Below are positions 1 to 12,831 of a stretch of DNA of 64,000 nucleotides, piece after piece. Within the stretch, counting starts at the first letter, position 1. Each line of letters begins with the position of its first letter. Location of the stretch: positions 8,667,584 through 8,731,583 of the forward strand of contig JABAKD010000019.1 in NCBI GenBank assembly GCA_012845835.1, read 5' to 3'. Source of the DNA: Undaria pinnatifida. Lineage: Eukaryota; Sar; Phaeophyceae; Laminariales; Alariaceae. The notes beneath the pieces are model-generated. The model did not search any database. It was not told the DNA's origin and saw only the letters and a program-made list of their open reading frames with translations. Made by a program: the position numbers and the translations under genes.

Positions 1-330
1 CCTGTGCTCGTGTTTGCTTTGCTGGTCTGCTTGTGTGTACCTTGCTTGTGTGTGCTTTGCCTGTGTTCGATTGTTCTTGCTCGTGCGTGCTTTGCTCGCG
101 TTGTTGTGTGCATCCTCGTGTGTCCTTCTGGTTGTACGTGCCTGCTTGGGTTTGTTTGGCGGCCGTGATCATTCACATGCTTCTTGCACGTGCTTGCTTA
201 TTCTTGTTTGGTTGTTGTTCGGTATGTCCTCCTTATCGTGTGTGCTTGGCTTTGTGACCTTTCATATTTTCTTGCACGTGTTTTGCTTGTACTTGTCTGC
301 TTGCTGTTCGATTTTGTGATGGATACACTT
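1..330. repeat. degenerate TGCTTGTGTGTGC minisatellite
   Basis: Pyrimidine/TG-rich sequence built from imperfect repeats of the kind TGCTTGTGTGTGCTTTGC. Reading frames stay open here only because the repeat lacks stop codons and they give Cys/Leu/Val-rich nonsense. No gene is seen in it. Confidence 0.6.
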
Positions 331-369
331 GCTTTTTTCCTTGGCGTTCGGGTTTCTAACACTCCGCAG

Positions 370-426
370 GCTTTCCCGAGGAGTCCTGACAGAGGACGAC
401 TGGTGGCCCGAGGGCAAGACCCGCAG
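370..426 (+). CDS. possible internal exon, unknown protein
   Basis: A pyrimidine-containing acceptor (ends CTCCGCAG at 369) is followed by a frame reading LSRGVLTEDDWWPEGKTRR, which is protein-like in composition (acidic/Trp stretch, then basic). A donor at CCGCAG/GTTCCG is possible but weak, and the frame stays open to about 526, so the exon end is uncertain. If real, it could belong with the terminal exon at 1477-1624. The sequence just downstream is partly duplicated near 785, which argues for caution. Confidence 0.2.
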
Positions 427-1476
427 GTTCCGCAGTGTCGCTAGGGAAACGTGGGACCAAGCTAGGGAAACCTGGCGCATCCAAAGGAGGCCAAGGTGCG
501 CCTGTGTAATGTATATATATTTGGCATAGCGACTCCCTCGAAGGTGGACATTATTTAATTTCGTGCAAACACCCACCTGGGTACCTACCTGGTAAATAGA
601 TAGACTAAAATAATGGAGGGTAGACATTAATCACACGTAACTACACACCTAACACCTACTCCCCGGCAAGGAGACGAGACCTTTACCACGGAATACTATC
701 AAAAGCGTAAAAAGAAAAGAACCACCCCCGCACGATTGCCCATGTTACTATTACTAGTGTAGTGTTTTTGTTAATATGTCGTGGGCAGAGAAACCTGGCG
801 CATTCGGCGGAAGCCAAGGCGCATCCGTCGTCTAATGTTCGGCGTTATCGCAACCGAAGTAGATTATTGGGATTCCAAGGATATCGGGCGGTTGTTCGGT
901 TGAGGTCGGCCATGAAATGCTTGGCCCAAAATTGGCTGCCCCGCTCGTGGCAGGCGCCCAAACAGGCCCCTCACTAGCACCATGAAGTCACAGTTGATTT
1001 GCTGGTACTGAATAACTGCAGCGAGATGCACGCGCAGTACTTGGAGTTTGAGTTTTGTAACGTTTTTGCTGTATTGGGAGGCTTTACGTGTGATACGTAC
1101 CTTTTTGGAATTGCGCCCACGATTTGATGTACAAGCTTCTTGGGGTAAGTTTGGAGTGTGTGGTGCTGTTTAGGTTGTGCGCACCTCGCGTAAGTGTACG
1201 TGGAGGAGTTCGTTCTTTGGACGTGGGAACATGATAGCAGGAAAGCGCGAATGCCTCCCGTACTCTCGTTGTTTGGGGCGTGGGGTGGGAAAATGATAGC
1301 AGAAAAGAGTGAATGCCCCCCCTCCAGCCCCCCTCCCCCTCCTCTCCCCGCCCCCCCTCTTCCCGCCCTCCTTCCTCCTTCCTGACTCCCCTCCCCTCCT
1401 CTCACCCACTCGCCCCTCCTTCCCCCTCCCCCGCCCCCCCATCTCCTCCTCACCCTTCCCCCCCGTGTCGGAGCAG

Positions 1477-1624
1477 GCCTGCGCGCCCACCGCGCGTGGC
1501 GTACGACTCCGTGGTCGAAGGGCTGGCCGCGACGAGGCGCACGTTCGAGCTACCCGGCAGGATGACCCTGCCGGAGATTATCGAAGTCTTCACCGACATC
1601 TGGGAAGTAGAAAGCACCTTGTAG
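1477..1624 (+). CDS. putative 3'-terminal exon, unknown protein
   Basis: A roughly 150-base C/T-rich tract (about 1311-1470) ends in GGAGCAG, a good 3' splice site. Behind it one frame stays open for about 49 codons to a TAG at 1622-1624. Its second half reads VAYDSVVEGLAATRRTFELP and then a hydrophobic/acidic stretch, with the ordinary residue mix of a folded protein, unlike the repeat-derived frames around it. The first base would complete a codon split by the intron. I do not recognise the family. Upstream exons would lie to the left, possibly including 370-426 or beyond the window. A chance open frame is the main alternative. Confidence 0.4.
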
Positions 1625-4600
1625 TAATGTGCTTTAATGCGCGCTTCTAATGTAGCTCGGAGGGGGGGAGGGGGAGGGGGGAGGGGGGGTCGGAGGGATA
1701 AGTGATGGTTTCAATGCCGTGGCCATCATCATCAAACGGCGACTGATTCGCGGCACGAATACAGCAGTAGCATACATGCCTTCCCGCCTTTCGGCCTTCC
1801 TGCGCTTTCTTTTTTCATTATTTTTTCGTTTTGGTTTTCTTTGGTTGTTCCCATTTTTTTTTCCTTTGCCATGTCTGGGGGGTTCCGGACGGATGCAGGG
1901 GCGGCCGGCGAGTGAGTGCGTGGTATTCACGTAGGGCAGCTTGGGACAGTACAGTAGTTATTTCTGTACGGGAGGAGTTGCTGCTACTGCTACCGCTATA
2001 CTGAGTTTTACAGGCGCTGTATTATCGAGCTTGTGTTTTTTGTGTTTTGTTTTTTTTTTGTGTTTTTTTTGCGCGGAGGATGGCGCAAGACAGCACGGGG
2101 CACCTACCAAGGAACCGAGCACGTAAGACACGGGCTGAGATCCGCAGGGAAATAGGAACTGCGGAAGCGGCTATGCCGAATGAAGTCAGCGAATGTCGCA
2201 CTGTTACGTAGCAGTGAGAAATCCGGCCTGGCCGAGGTTCGCAGGGAAATAACAACTTAAGAAGCGGTCATGCCGAAGTTTGCGTATGGTGCACTGTTTC
2301 CCTGTCAACAGTAGTCGGATCTGGGCTGCCGAAATTGTTTCTAACTGCAGTAAACTCACAGGGTAATAAGAACTTGAAAAGCGGTTGTACAGTCAAGGAC
2401 ACCTGTTAAGAAACGGGGTACCAAGAAAGAGGCCGAAATTTGCAGGAAAAATAAGAAATTGGGGAGCCGTTATGCTAACGTTAGTGTAAGCGCACCCTTT
2501 CTGGAAATAACAAATCCAACTTTGGCCAGAACTCCCGCTTCTTAGCATGAATAGGTGTTCTGGCACTATCGTATAAGGCACTTCTGTTTTCCAAGTAACC
2601 CGGGTTGCGGCCTGACTTTCCCGATTGTTACTGCAGTAGGTGTCGTGTACTGTATTAGATGTTGGAGTAAGAAGAAAATAAGTGATGTTTGGGACAGGCG
2701 TGCCCTGAAAAATGAGTGTCCGAACCATATACCAGGTATATAAAACGCCATTTCCAAGACCTTCGAGGCAGGTGTGTGTTTGGGGGGGGGGGGGGGGGGG
2801 GCTGAAGCCAACTAAAATTTCATGAAAATATACACTTTGTACTGTATGTACTTTTCTTGGTTTTTTGTTGCGGTGGGGTCGTTTTCTCTTTCTACGGCGT
2901 ACCCTGGGTTGCGGGAAAAGGGATGGGAGGGTGTACGTGCGTACAGTCTCTCGGTCCTTAATTTGTGCGGTGCCCTGCCGAATAGCAACACCAAACCCGG
3001 GACAGTGCGCTACTCTGCAGGACGAGGTCGTGATTAGCGATTTTCATCGCGTTACACCGCCCCCCCCCCGCGCTAAACAACGGGGAACCAAGACTGAGCT
3101 GTAGTGCACGGCGAGATATCGAAGCAGGGTCTACAAACATCCTGCTCCTGTTCGGTCTACACAGCAAGTCTTTATTTTTTTTGTTTCCCGGGACCGTTTT
3201 TTGGATTGTTATTTTCAGGGTGTGGGGGTTATATTGGGGTGGGGGCAGAGGCGAGGGGTGGGGTTGGGAGGTGGGAGGCTGCCTGTTTGACGAAGAAAAA
3301 TCCAGCGCTTCTCAGGTCATATGACCCGACACGCGGGTCGGATCAGAGTTTTTTTTTTTTTTTTTTTCCACATCGGGGGTCGATTCGGAACGAGGTGTTC
3401 GAAGTCTCACGGGTTCGGTCGAGTCCGGTGGGGTCAGGAGGTTTTTACACCTCACGGGCAATCTGACCCGACCCGACCCGACCCGGCCGGCGAGAAGCGA
3501 TCCGACCCGCGAAACGCCCGGGAAAAATCCGACCAAATACATGAAGGATGTTTGATGTGTAGGTGCTGTTTTGTTGCTTCTGCTGCCCCTGTTTCGAGAT
3601 ATTCCTTTTTTTTTTTTAAGTTTTTTTAGTATTTGGTATTTTATGTGTATTTTTTTTGTATGTCGGCACCGCCCCCTTCCCTCCCCCCCCCCCCCCCCCC
3701 CCCCCCCCCAACATTTTTACGCCACAAGCGGATTTTCTTTGTTACCGGGCCGGACCGGGTCTGCCACGGCATACCGACTTGACATGGCTTGGCTAAGCGT
3801 AGCTGATCTTGTAGCTGGTACCAAGTATTTGCTTTTGCATAGCTTAGCTTAGGGCGTTTGGCTTGGCTAGCTTTACTGGTGTTAGCTGACTTTCAGATCA
3901 TGTGTTAGCTTGGCTGTGCTGACTTGGCCGAGCTTAGTTTATCTTAGCTGTCAATGCCTGGCATAGGTTGGCTTTAGCGTAGCTGTTTAGCTGATGTTAG
4001 GTTGGCATAGCTGGGCAGGAGATGGCTTTGCTTGACTTAGCTTAGTTGTCTCAAGTGATCCTACCTTAGCTCAGCTGTCTTGGCTGATCTTAGTTTGGCA
4101 TTTTTTGGCATAGCTTGGCTTGGCTGTCTTGACACATTTTGGCTTAACTTAGCTTGACTTGGCTTAGAATGGCTTGGCTTGGCTTAGCTTAGCCGCGCTG
4201 CTGTCTGTTACCTCGCCCCGCCGAGACGTGCCGCTACGGCCGGTTTTATGAATACTACCAGTACCTCTTACCTGGAAAGATGGTTTTATCGGTATTGGAT
4301 TTGCTTTTATCGATATTGGATAGTTTTTTTCGGTGTACCGGGCGCGCGCTGCGAGCGGTTTGACTTGAGGGCGTGAGCCGATGATATCTGTCGACACAGA
4401 AAAACAAGTGTTTTGGTGATGTTAAAGTTGCTCGTCCGTTCGGAACGTGCCGGGAGCTACTCGTTATGGCGAGCGATGCGAGCGATGCTACTCGTTATGG
4501 CGAGCGATTCCCTCCCTGTTGGAGCTGTTCGTTGGCTGGACGTTTACCTGGTACCTGGTAGTTATTACTTAAGTGGAGGAGTACAAACCAACTCTCTTGG

Positions 4601-5814
4601 TATTTAGTAATATACACCACACATCGAGCCATAAAGCCAGCCATGATACACAGAATAGCGCAGAACTATGACGCCATTATCGTAGACGCCAATATGAAGC
4701 CCTTATTCCCGTAGAAGGTTCCAAGCGCCGTGGGTACCATCAACCCGCTACGTACCGAGGCATCTTTTTGTTATGTTTGGCCTAGACAAGGGGATATCCT
4801 CCGCACAGGCAGCTGGGTAATTGGGAGATTGGGGCCGGATGGGTGAAGACCCTCCTCGACTCCTGTGGCTCGAATTATTTTCCCGACTACTGCGGTTTGT
4901 CCGCAAGACAACCTGAGAAAGGATACGGTTTGACCCATGGGTCGACCACCCGTCTACGTCAACTCGCATGCCAGCGGACCGGTTTAATCCTTTGACTTTG
5001 ACCTCTCCCCTCCACTAACGATGCTATAGATGAGACCGCGGTCTGACCCCTTGATTTGCCGCTCCCCTGCACTAAACCAACACCTCCTACTGTATGTTCC
5101 ATCGGCGCTCGTGGGACGAACGTTCTACGAACCTTTCCTAAAATTTGTCCTCCACAGTCCGCAATGTTAATGTTTCGCGTATAAGCTGACCGCAATGCCG
5201 GGTCAACTCTTAATCAGAAGTATTCGACGACCTATAGTCAGAAACTCACAGCGCTACCGCCTGTATGAGTCGGCGAAGAAAGGGAAGCTCGGTTGGAGCA
5301 GGTACTATGCAGCGCAGCAGCTTGTTCTCACGTTATAACTAATTTTCAAGGACGTCAGCCGTGAGTTCGACGAATTTCAGGTCAATACTCATCTTTGCAA
5401 GCTGCGTCTTGTTGGTACTCGTGATATACTATATGGGTGATTTTTTATTGGGAGGTGTCCTATTTTTTGTCCACTATCATTTGTTCTCCGCTCTTGCCGA
5501 ATGTGTCACGCGACAAGAAAGCAGACCTTTCGCCACCGCCCTCCATCCCTCCGTCCTCGTCTCTCCTTTTGTAGCTCGCGAGGCGTTTCCTTTTCGTCCT
5601 GCTGTCTTAAACTAGCTTGCTCGAGCTTGTTACATACACGTTTGGGCTCCCTCTCGTAACGGGAGGGGTGGCATCCTCAGTATCGCGATGTTCCCCAGGA
5701 ACCAACTTAACACATCCCATGACTGCCATCGACAAGCCGCTGGCAACGTGCTCAACCAAAATTCATACCCCACGTACTTCACTCCAACAGCGTTCTACGG
5801 TGCCTAGGTAGACT
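1625..5814. other. intergenic, no gene recognised
   Basis: No convincing coding frame or conserved motif. Contents include a G run near 2770-2800, a C run near 3686-3709, short CCCGA repeats near 3465-3485, homopolymer T runs, and the TTAGCTTGGCT array at 3780-4200. Open frames here are short and have repeat-driven compositions. Confidence 0.5.
3780..4200. repeat. degenerate TTAGCTTGGCT minisatellite
   Basis: About 420 bp of imperfect 5-11-base repeats built on the words TTAGCTTGGCT, TTGGCTTAGC and GCTGACTTGGC. The array is strongly diverged but continuous. It has no coding potential. Confidence 0.75.
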
Positions 5815-6141
5815 ATATAGTCTATATAAACTCCGCCCCCCCCCTCACCGGTTATTCGACTTACAAGATTCACTTGATAAAAGGATACATTTCCCTCCAC
5901 AGCTGTTAGATTTTGTCCCCCTCAGAAACGGGTTTTATAGTTTCCGCGCACAGACTGACTAAAATCACCCTGTTGATCCTGATAGCTACACTGTAGTTGT
6001 AAGGGGAGTCGCCGACCTATATCCTTAATGAGGACACACAACTCGTAATGTGCGCGATCGGAGTATCACACACAGCTTGCAAAGATGAGTTTCGACGAAG
6101 TCTTCGATCTCACAGCTGGAGTGTATTTTCATTTTTTATAA
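5815..6141 (-). repeat. dispersed terminal repeat TR1, truncated copy
   Basis: Solo copy, in reverse orientation, of the outer ~320 bp of the terminal inverted repeat of the element at 53241-62286. Shared landmarks include TTACAGGATTCACTTG-like, CGCGCACAGACTGACT, GGTCGGCGACTCC (reverse) and CACAGCTGGAGTGTATTTTC. Its outer end (TTTCATTTTTTATAATATAT) is the same as that of the right-hand repeat at 62286, which helps define the family boundary. Confidence 0.85.
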
Positions 6142-6169
6142 TATATTTTTGTTGCACACTTCTACTTTC

Positions 6170-6441
6170 CAGCTTTTGGACAAGCCGTGGTCACAGGTGT
6201 CGTCCCTTCTTCCCCCCGGCTCTTGCCTTGAATTTTTATCGCGCACATAGGGTTCAAGCAATCCCACTGCTCCATCGAATGTTGCTATCTCACGCTCTCG
6301 CGCTTTCTGCAAGTCAATTTGTGCACGAGAAAAAGTCCCCACGAATATATACGAGTGAGTATGCACTCGGAGGGGCTCGAACTCGCGAAACTGACCTATA
6401 CCAGGCTCGAGGATAACCTGATACGTCACCGGGGCGACCGG
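6170..6441 (-). mobile_element. tRNA-derived SINE, family A
   Basis: The minus strand begins CCGGTCGCCCCGGTGACGTA and carries a box-B-like GAGTTCGAGCCCC about 60 bases later, as in a tRNA-derived promoter. A unique body of about 200 bp follows. A second copy of the same length and orientation lies at 24086-24357. Two independent copies with the same ends support a mobile unit, not a functional tRNA: the acceptor and anticodon stems do not fold properly. Confidence 0.7.
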
Positions 6442-6479
6442 ATTAAATAAGCCGTTGAGACCAAGGCTACGGGAGGGGG

Positions 6480-6600
6480 GCCCCGCTTTTCATCATCGAG
6501 GGTAGGCCACTCGTGCGACTGGCCTTGCACCGGGGGGCTGTACCCCGATTTTCACCATTTTTGTTAGGCCACTCGTGCGAGTGGCCCTGCACGACAATCA
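6480..6600. repeat. CACTCGTGCGAGTG palindrome repeat, fragment
   Basis: Contains two closely spaced palindromes, one near 6505 and one at 6567-6586 with 9-base arms around a TG centre. They belong to the family with fuller copies at 41975-42230 and 63155-63420. Confidence 0.5.
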
Positions 6601-6644
6601 ACAAAGGATTTCAAACTGTTTTGCTGGCGTAGCGTTAAAATTCT

Positions 6645-7030
6645 CGAGGACCAACGCCCGAATGGGTAGGGTGGACCGTAACTGGACCAAGTCCGGCGGA
6701 AGGCCATCTCCCATGGCCAGGGGTTTTTTTATTGGGTGAGCTTGCGCAAGTCCCACACTACCCGGAAAGATGACAATCCGGGTGGCTATCTCCACCGAAA
6801 CTGACCCTCAGGGGACAGGCCGGGTCGACATACATACGCATCCGTATACAACGGCAGCTTGCGCTGCCGGGGTTGTAACGAAGACCACTGATAGGGACAG
6901 CTTACGCTATACCTACAATAGGACCCGAAGGGTGCGCCAGCTAGCGTTGGGCTGCGAAAGCAGCTGAGTTAAATCGACACACGACGCGTATGAAAATACG
7001 TGGAAGTGTGGTGAGCTAAAGCTTTATTTT
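6645..7030 (+). repeat. dispersed repeat family 5, copy 1
   Basis: About 385 bp that reappears at 50605-51055 in the same orientation. Shared words include GTAACTGGACCAAGT, CCATGGCCAGGGG-like, CCGGGTGGCTATCTCC-like, CAGCTTGCGCTGC and GTGGAAGTGTGGTGAGCT-like. Several short inverted pairs (GGCAGCTTGCGCTGCC) suggest a structured, non-coding mobile unit. Confidence 0.7.
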
Positions 7031-7264
7031 TCCCCATCCTCCGGAGGATGAAAAAAAAAAAGAAAAAAAGTAGCGTTAAAAACCGCCCCACGGCGGTTTG
7101 CCCAGCGAAACGAACCCAAAAAAACGTAAAATGCGTGGTACTCTAACGCTAAGAAAAAGAGTAGCCAGTCGCACGGGTGGCCCTGGCCCGTTGAGAAATG
7201 GGGCATAAAAGCGACCCCCTCTATATCGTGACTTTGTCGTAAGCATATGAGTCTTTCTGCGGTG

Positions 7265-7503
7265 CTAGCCCCCCCAACTTTTCTTTATCGAAATCGGCGG
7301 TTTCAAAATCAGCTCCCGGTCGTATCTCCTGAAATACGGAGTCCCTCGACACCCTCCCCGACGTCATCGATCGATAGACCTTTGCACACAAGAAAACATA
7401 GTGGACACTTTTCTATCCACAGCATCCTTCCTTATGTCGAGCAACCCTGAAACACTCGTTAAAGAAAATCGCAGTTTTTTGGGGGGAAGGGGTATCGTAG
7501 AAC
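7265..7503. mobile_element. MITE-like element, family 3, copy 1
   Basis: About 240-bp unit with inverted termini of the form TTCTACGRTAGCCCCCCCC and an internal conserved block (GAGATACGACCGGGAGCTGG in reverse, then GACGTCATCGATCG). Other copies lie at 29628-29868, 33953-34137, 45711-45952 and 52951-53216. No coding capacity. Confidence 0.7.
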
Positions 7504-7739
7504 CAGCCATATGCCGGACACGCCTGTTCGAAACAACCCCAAGGCGAAGCGCGTGTTCCCTGGACTTTTCTCTAGGGCCTCTGATGCCAGCACCCGAAAA
7601 CTGCCCCCAATACTCCATACAACAAGCGCTCGAGTTAGGCACTCTCCCTCCCAGTGTTTTTTCGGTCCAAGTCGCTGTTGGGCGAAGGGATATAAGAGAG
7701 AGGTCCTCGAGTGAGGGCCCCGCGACAATTTAGGTATAC

Positions 7740-7830
7740 TACGGTTTCAAGGCTTAGACTGGGTAAGCTATTGGTTAAACTTTTCGCAAGTGGTCAAACG
7801 GACTAATACCCCACTAGTTCCTTGGCAAAT
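7740..7830 (+). repeat. dispersed repeat family 2, copy 1
   Basis: Reads AAGGCTTAGACTGGGTAAGC, then TATTGGTTAAACTTTTCGCA and AGTGGTCAAACGGACTAAT. The same word order recurs at 44204-44360 and 44494-44572. Confidence 0.7.
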
Positions 7831-9409
7831 GGCGTCGACGATGAGATGATGGCCACGGTTTGACCCCCTCGATAAAACAGGAAGCTCACGACCAAGAACG
7901 ATTCCCGAATACTACCCCCACCGTACCACGCGTCGTCCATGTAATGCGCGGTGCCGTAGCTTCCTGCAATGAACGTGCCCCTTACTCCACATGATGAGCG
8001 TTCATGGTACTCCATGCAGCCCATAGTCTATATGCTGGACGCACGGTCGTTGCTAACGGCCTCAAGACGAACCGCGTGCTTTTCCCAGAGTATCTCTTGG
8101 GGTCTCTGCTGTCAAGACAAAAAAAAATTGCCTGCTCTCTGCTGGGCACTACCTTCCCACCTACCCGTTTATCCGGTCCTCACGCCAACCACCGAAGATC
8201 GAAGACGAAACGGCTGAGAACGGAGCGGGTCTGAATAACCGATCATGATTCTCGAAATGCGTTTACGGAGTCGAGGCGCCGCCCCATCCCTCATGCGACA
8301 GCGGCAGCCTGCAGGAAACGAGGAATCATGAGAAGGAGGCGTTGTTCCGCTGCCGGCAGGGGGGAACATAGAGCACAGGCAAGGACAACATAAACAGAAC
8401 GGGGCCGGTCTCGCCGTCAATGCGCCTGTATTTGTGTGCGCGTTGTCGGTGCTTTTGGCCGTAAGTCCGGTGGCGGACTGTTTATAATAATATACCGGGT
8501 CAGGATGTATGTCTAAGCGCGATTATGAAATAATAATTCGAGCCATTCAACCTACCGTCGCAAGAAACAGGAGTGGAATCTGGGCTCACAGGCTGGACTG
8601 CCTCTTTTATCCTATTGCTGAGCCCCTTTCTTAGTATTATGGTACAGAGCCACTCGAGTCCGTGCGAGTGCTTCAAACCCAGTAGTGATGAAAAAGAAAA
8701 TATGGTACTACAACACCGTGTACCCTTGGTCAAGGATCTGATGTGTCCGATGAGTCAAAACGTGTGAAAAGCGACGCCATCTTCTAGACCACACAGAGCA
8801 AGCCCTCCCCCCTCCCCCCACTCCACACATATGATGAGCGTGGGTGGTCTCGGTCGCGCAGAGATATGCAGATTCGATCCTATGGCGTGGGGGCTGCAGT
8901 TGTCTCCCTTTTTATAGCGTTCACACAGGGTGCATCAACTGTTTGACTTCCTGTGGAAGGCCACACAACAGACCATAGCACCCGGGTCTCATTCCGTCTC
9001 CGAAAGCGCAAGGGCGTGAGTTATGAAAAATGCACTATCAATGGGGATGATAAATCCTCTGCGCGATTAAAATGAAGGCACGTGCCGAGTGGGGGGAAGC
9101 TTGTCCAGAACGATGGAATCATACTTACAGTTCGCACGAGATAAAAAGCAAAGTATCGTGCCGCGCAAGTACATACATAACAAAAGCCCAACTTCTGCCA
9201 CTGTCATATAACAAGCGGGTTGGGCGGGAGGAACGCGCGACGTAGTAATCTGTTGAGCCACTTTCCACCTGCAAGCGGAACCAATAGTAGAACTGTTTTG
9301 CAGACAACGCGAAATAGTGGTTGAACGATGCCGATCCTCGGGGTGTCAGGAACAGCGCATGCATGTATAATTTGAAGGCAACAGGTCGAGTACTACCCGG
9401 CAGCAATGT

Positions 9410-9700
9410 ATGCACCATCTGGACATGAGGATACCCACTGGATACGGATATCCCATATACAACGGTTGATAATATCAGTATTACGTTTGGCACTCGACAA
9501 CATGCAGCATGGCAACACGTTTATACCACCTGGATATATATATATATATATTACATATATATATATATCTCCGTTTTGTCACCCGAGAACATGCGGCACG
9601 GCAACATGTTATGTACCATCTGTGGGTATTGATATCCACATTCGTGAACGTTTACTGTTATAATATTGCGTTTGTTTTCCGACAACGTGCAGCACGAGCT
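9410..9700 (+). repeat. diverged tandem repeat with TA microsatellite
   Basis: Two to three diverged copies of a ~125-bp unit containing ACAACATGCAGCATGGCAAC / AGAACATGCGGCACGGCAAC, a 'TACCATCTG' word and a 'TTGCGTTTG' word. They are interrupted by a (TA)n stretch at about 9534-9568. Confidence 0.6.
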
Positions 9701-11596
9701 TCAACGTCAATCATCCCCATCAAGAAGACAGCCACCGGAACACGCAACCCTAGTTTTGTACGTGTCCATATATTGCTGCAGCAAAAATCCATCCCGAGAC
9801 TGTGAGCCGGCACGAGAAAGGACAGACAGCGAGACCGACAGCGAGAAAGGACCGACAAGCTCAGAAGTTAAGCACAAGCACGATATTTCACTGTAGGAAA
9901 AAACATCCCACACAGTTAATGCCAACTAGGTTGTCTTCAAACCCGCTGTGTGCAGCTCACGTATCACTGCTGCATACATACAGTACAGCCAGTGCGCCGT
10001 CCGCAACCCCTTCCCCCCCCCCCCCCGTACGCCTCCGATAGTAGAACTTCTGCCACACATAACAACAACCCCCGCCCCCTGGCGGTATCAACCAACTTTT
10101 TACCATCATTACTATATTCGGGAAACGCGAGATTGTTGAATCGTGCGGCCCCGCTAAAAATAAGAAAAACCCCGGGCGGCGTTTGTTGTTTGACGCTAAA
10201 AAAAACCCATGTCACACGGCATTCGTCCTGTCACGTACATACATGCCAAACTGGCATACCGCGCGCCAAACCAATAAACGCACCCCCCCCTCGTATATCA
10301 AAAAAATAATGGATCCCATTTTAATGAAAACAAATGAATGCATGAAGTGTACAACGCCAAGCAAGTACAACGCACCCGGAAAACCCACGGGGGGGGGGGA
10401 AACAAGTGCAACCGGTATACCGGCAATTATATGGAGCCTGTCCCGTTCAAAACAATGAAAACCACCCGGTACCATTTGCCACACAACTGTAAATGCACCC
10501 TGGTCATGTGTATGGTGTGCTAGACGATAGAGGTCCACATTCCCCCTCACCCCGAGACCCTTCACTATATTAAGGTGCTCTTTTACCTCTCCCAAAAACC
10601 GATTTTCGTGGGGCAAAAAATAAGAGAGCTACCCGATGAAGAATTCCACGGCCTACTACTAACTATACTGTAGTTAGTGTATTCAACGACAATTAATGCG
10701 AAAGAAAAAAGAACGAAAATCGCACGCTTATGGGTTATGGAACTCGTCGTTCTTAAAACGTTTCAGCCGGAAAGTGCTTACCTCTTTCGAAGCCCGTGTC
10801 GCACTCGGTATACCAACTGCTACTGAGGAGCCTGGCTTGTTTGTTTAGCTTATTATGGCGATGGCGTCACTCGATAACAATACATTCCAGGGGTTGAACA
10901 ACGACTTGCAGCCAGTCCGGGTGGTACGTATTTTACATGGTACCAAAGCAATCATGCCAACCCGGTTTTGCACACCATGCACCTCCCTTTTTCGGAAATA
11001 TGGTATGATATCATACGTACAACAACGGAAATAAACAAGACATACTTTCACCGAAACCAACACTCTGAGAAAAGGAGGTCCACCCCGCTTCGACCAGTAG
11101 TGAATTCGGCAATGACAGTGTCTGGAAAAAAGGCAGTGCGCTCCTCTGCAACAGAAAAAACGGACACACGAACGCATACATACTAAACTATACCATACTC
11201 TGTATAGAGAAAAAAAAACACAAGGTATCAAAATAAAAACCAAAACAGTACTGTACCACTCAGTTACCACAGACACGAAAAACAAGCAAATACCAAGCAG
11301 TTTAAACGAATGAAGCGAAAAACAAGCATGACAATAACCGCCGTCAAAAAGGGCTATCCACAGCAACTAGATAGAGTCTACCACAGTACGAAGAGTATCC
11401 GGTGCAACATCAGCGAAGGAAACGTATACTATACGTACGAGTATATACATAATTATACCGCAACTTCTTTGATCCCGTGGAACGTTTGTCATGTCATATC
11501 ATAGCTCTAACGATTCTGTCGTAACTCTAGAGAACGGTGCACTCTTTTACGGGGATAAGAGAAAAACAACGAAAAGGGAGGGGAGAGATAGAGAAG

Positions 11597-11760
11597 CGTA
11601 GACCAATCATCAGAAACCAGACCACCCCCGTTACCCCTCCCAACGGCATACTAGCTCTAAAGGGTACATATCCGAGAGAGAGAAGTGTAGACTAATCACC
11701 AGAAACCAGACCACCCCCGTCACCCCTCCCAACGGTATACGAGCTCTAAAGGGTACATGC
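11597..11760 (+). repeat. 89-bp tandem duplication
   Basis: Two copies with an 89-base period share CAGAAACCAGACCACCCCCG and GAGCTCTAAAGGGTACAT, differing at a few positions. Confidence 0.8.
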
Positions 11761-12831
11761 CGGGTATTTTTGCATGTTCCTGTTCCCCGCGAGGAAAGAG
11801 AAAAAAACAAGCAGCCTCTTCCTGGTACAGGAGAATGAACCGGCCACAACAATGCAGGCACCTGATCCCTTCCTCCCTACAAGCAGTAGTTACGGGCCTC
11901 GTGTGCACGCACACTCTCGGGCGTTAGCGCCCAACCCCTTTGTCGCCTTATCGCCATGCATGGGCCCTGTTGTATACGGCATAGTCTATGTTTGAGACAG
12001 CCCCCCCCCCACAAGAAAACGGGGAGAAAAACAAACCGATAACAAACAAAAAAAAAACAGGCGCCTGGTCTCGTTCTCTCCAAATATTAATAACGATCCC
12101 TAGTGTACCGTTACTTGCGATATCGCACGGCCAGAAAAAAACGAGAGGGGAAAGTTGACCAATCCACAAAAATGCAGACACGAACTCCCATTCTCTCCAG
12201 CTAACCGCTTTAGGACCGCACCCACATTTTTGGATGGAAACTGCTTGGTCTTCGGGTGGAGGTCATTTTTTTTCAGTGACGTAAAATTGTTCACGCGAAG
12301 GATCCGCCTGCAACGCGCAAACGCAGCGCCTACAGTTGCTGAGGCATACGCACTTGTACCGCCCACCGCCCCCCTCCCCTCGTCCTTGAGGCCTCCTCCC
12401 GCAAAGTCAGCACTCCACTAGGGCGTCGATGGCCCGAGCAAAGCTCGGTGGAAACATGCTCCGAAAACCGGAAAAAAAAGTGGTTATCAAACTAAAAATA
12501 TCAAACATGCGTGCATACGTAAAAAAACAGCAACGCCTTGGGGACGGATGAACAACAGCCTTTTTTTCTTTATCCTTGACGCCGCAAACACGCCTCCCAC
12601 CAGAAAATCACGCGTATACCAACCAAACCCCCGTAGTAGACTTAATCCCGCAATTCTCCCGTTATATATCTACCGACCCATACACGTATCTATCCATTTC
12701 ATCGATCCTACTGGTCGAGGTCACGATTCAGTCAGCCAAACAACCGTCACCCGCCCCAGTTCATCCATTTTTCACCGCCGAGTACACCAAAACGTGTTCG
12801 TCGAAGGTACGGAACATTCGACCAATCACTC

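Noticed and set aside
10212-10616. 134-codon minus-strand frame
   Set aside because: Begins at a non-ATG codon in low-complexity sequence, with no conserved-looking segment.
10845-11366. 173-codon minus-strand frame rich in Cys, Phe and Ser
   Set aside because: Composition of a random frame over A-rich DNA. No motif, no splice context, no similarity recognised.
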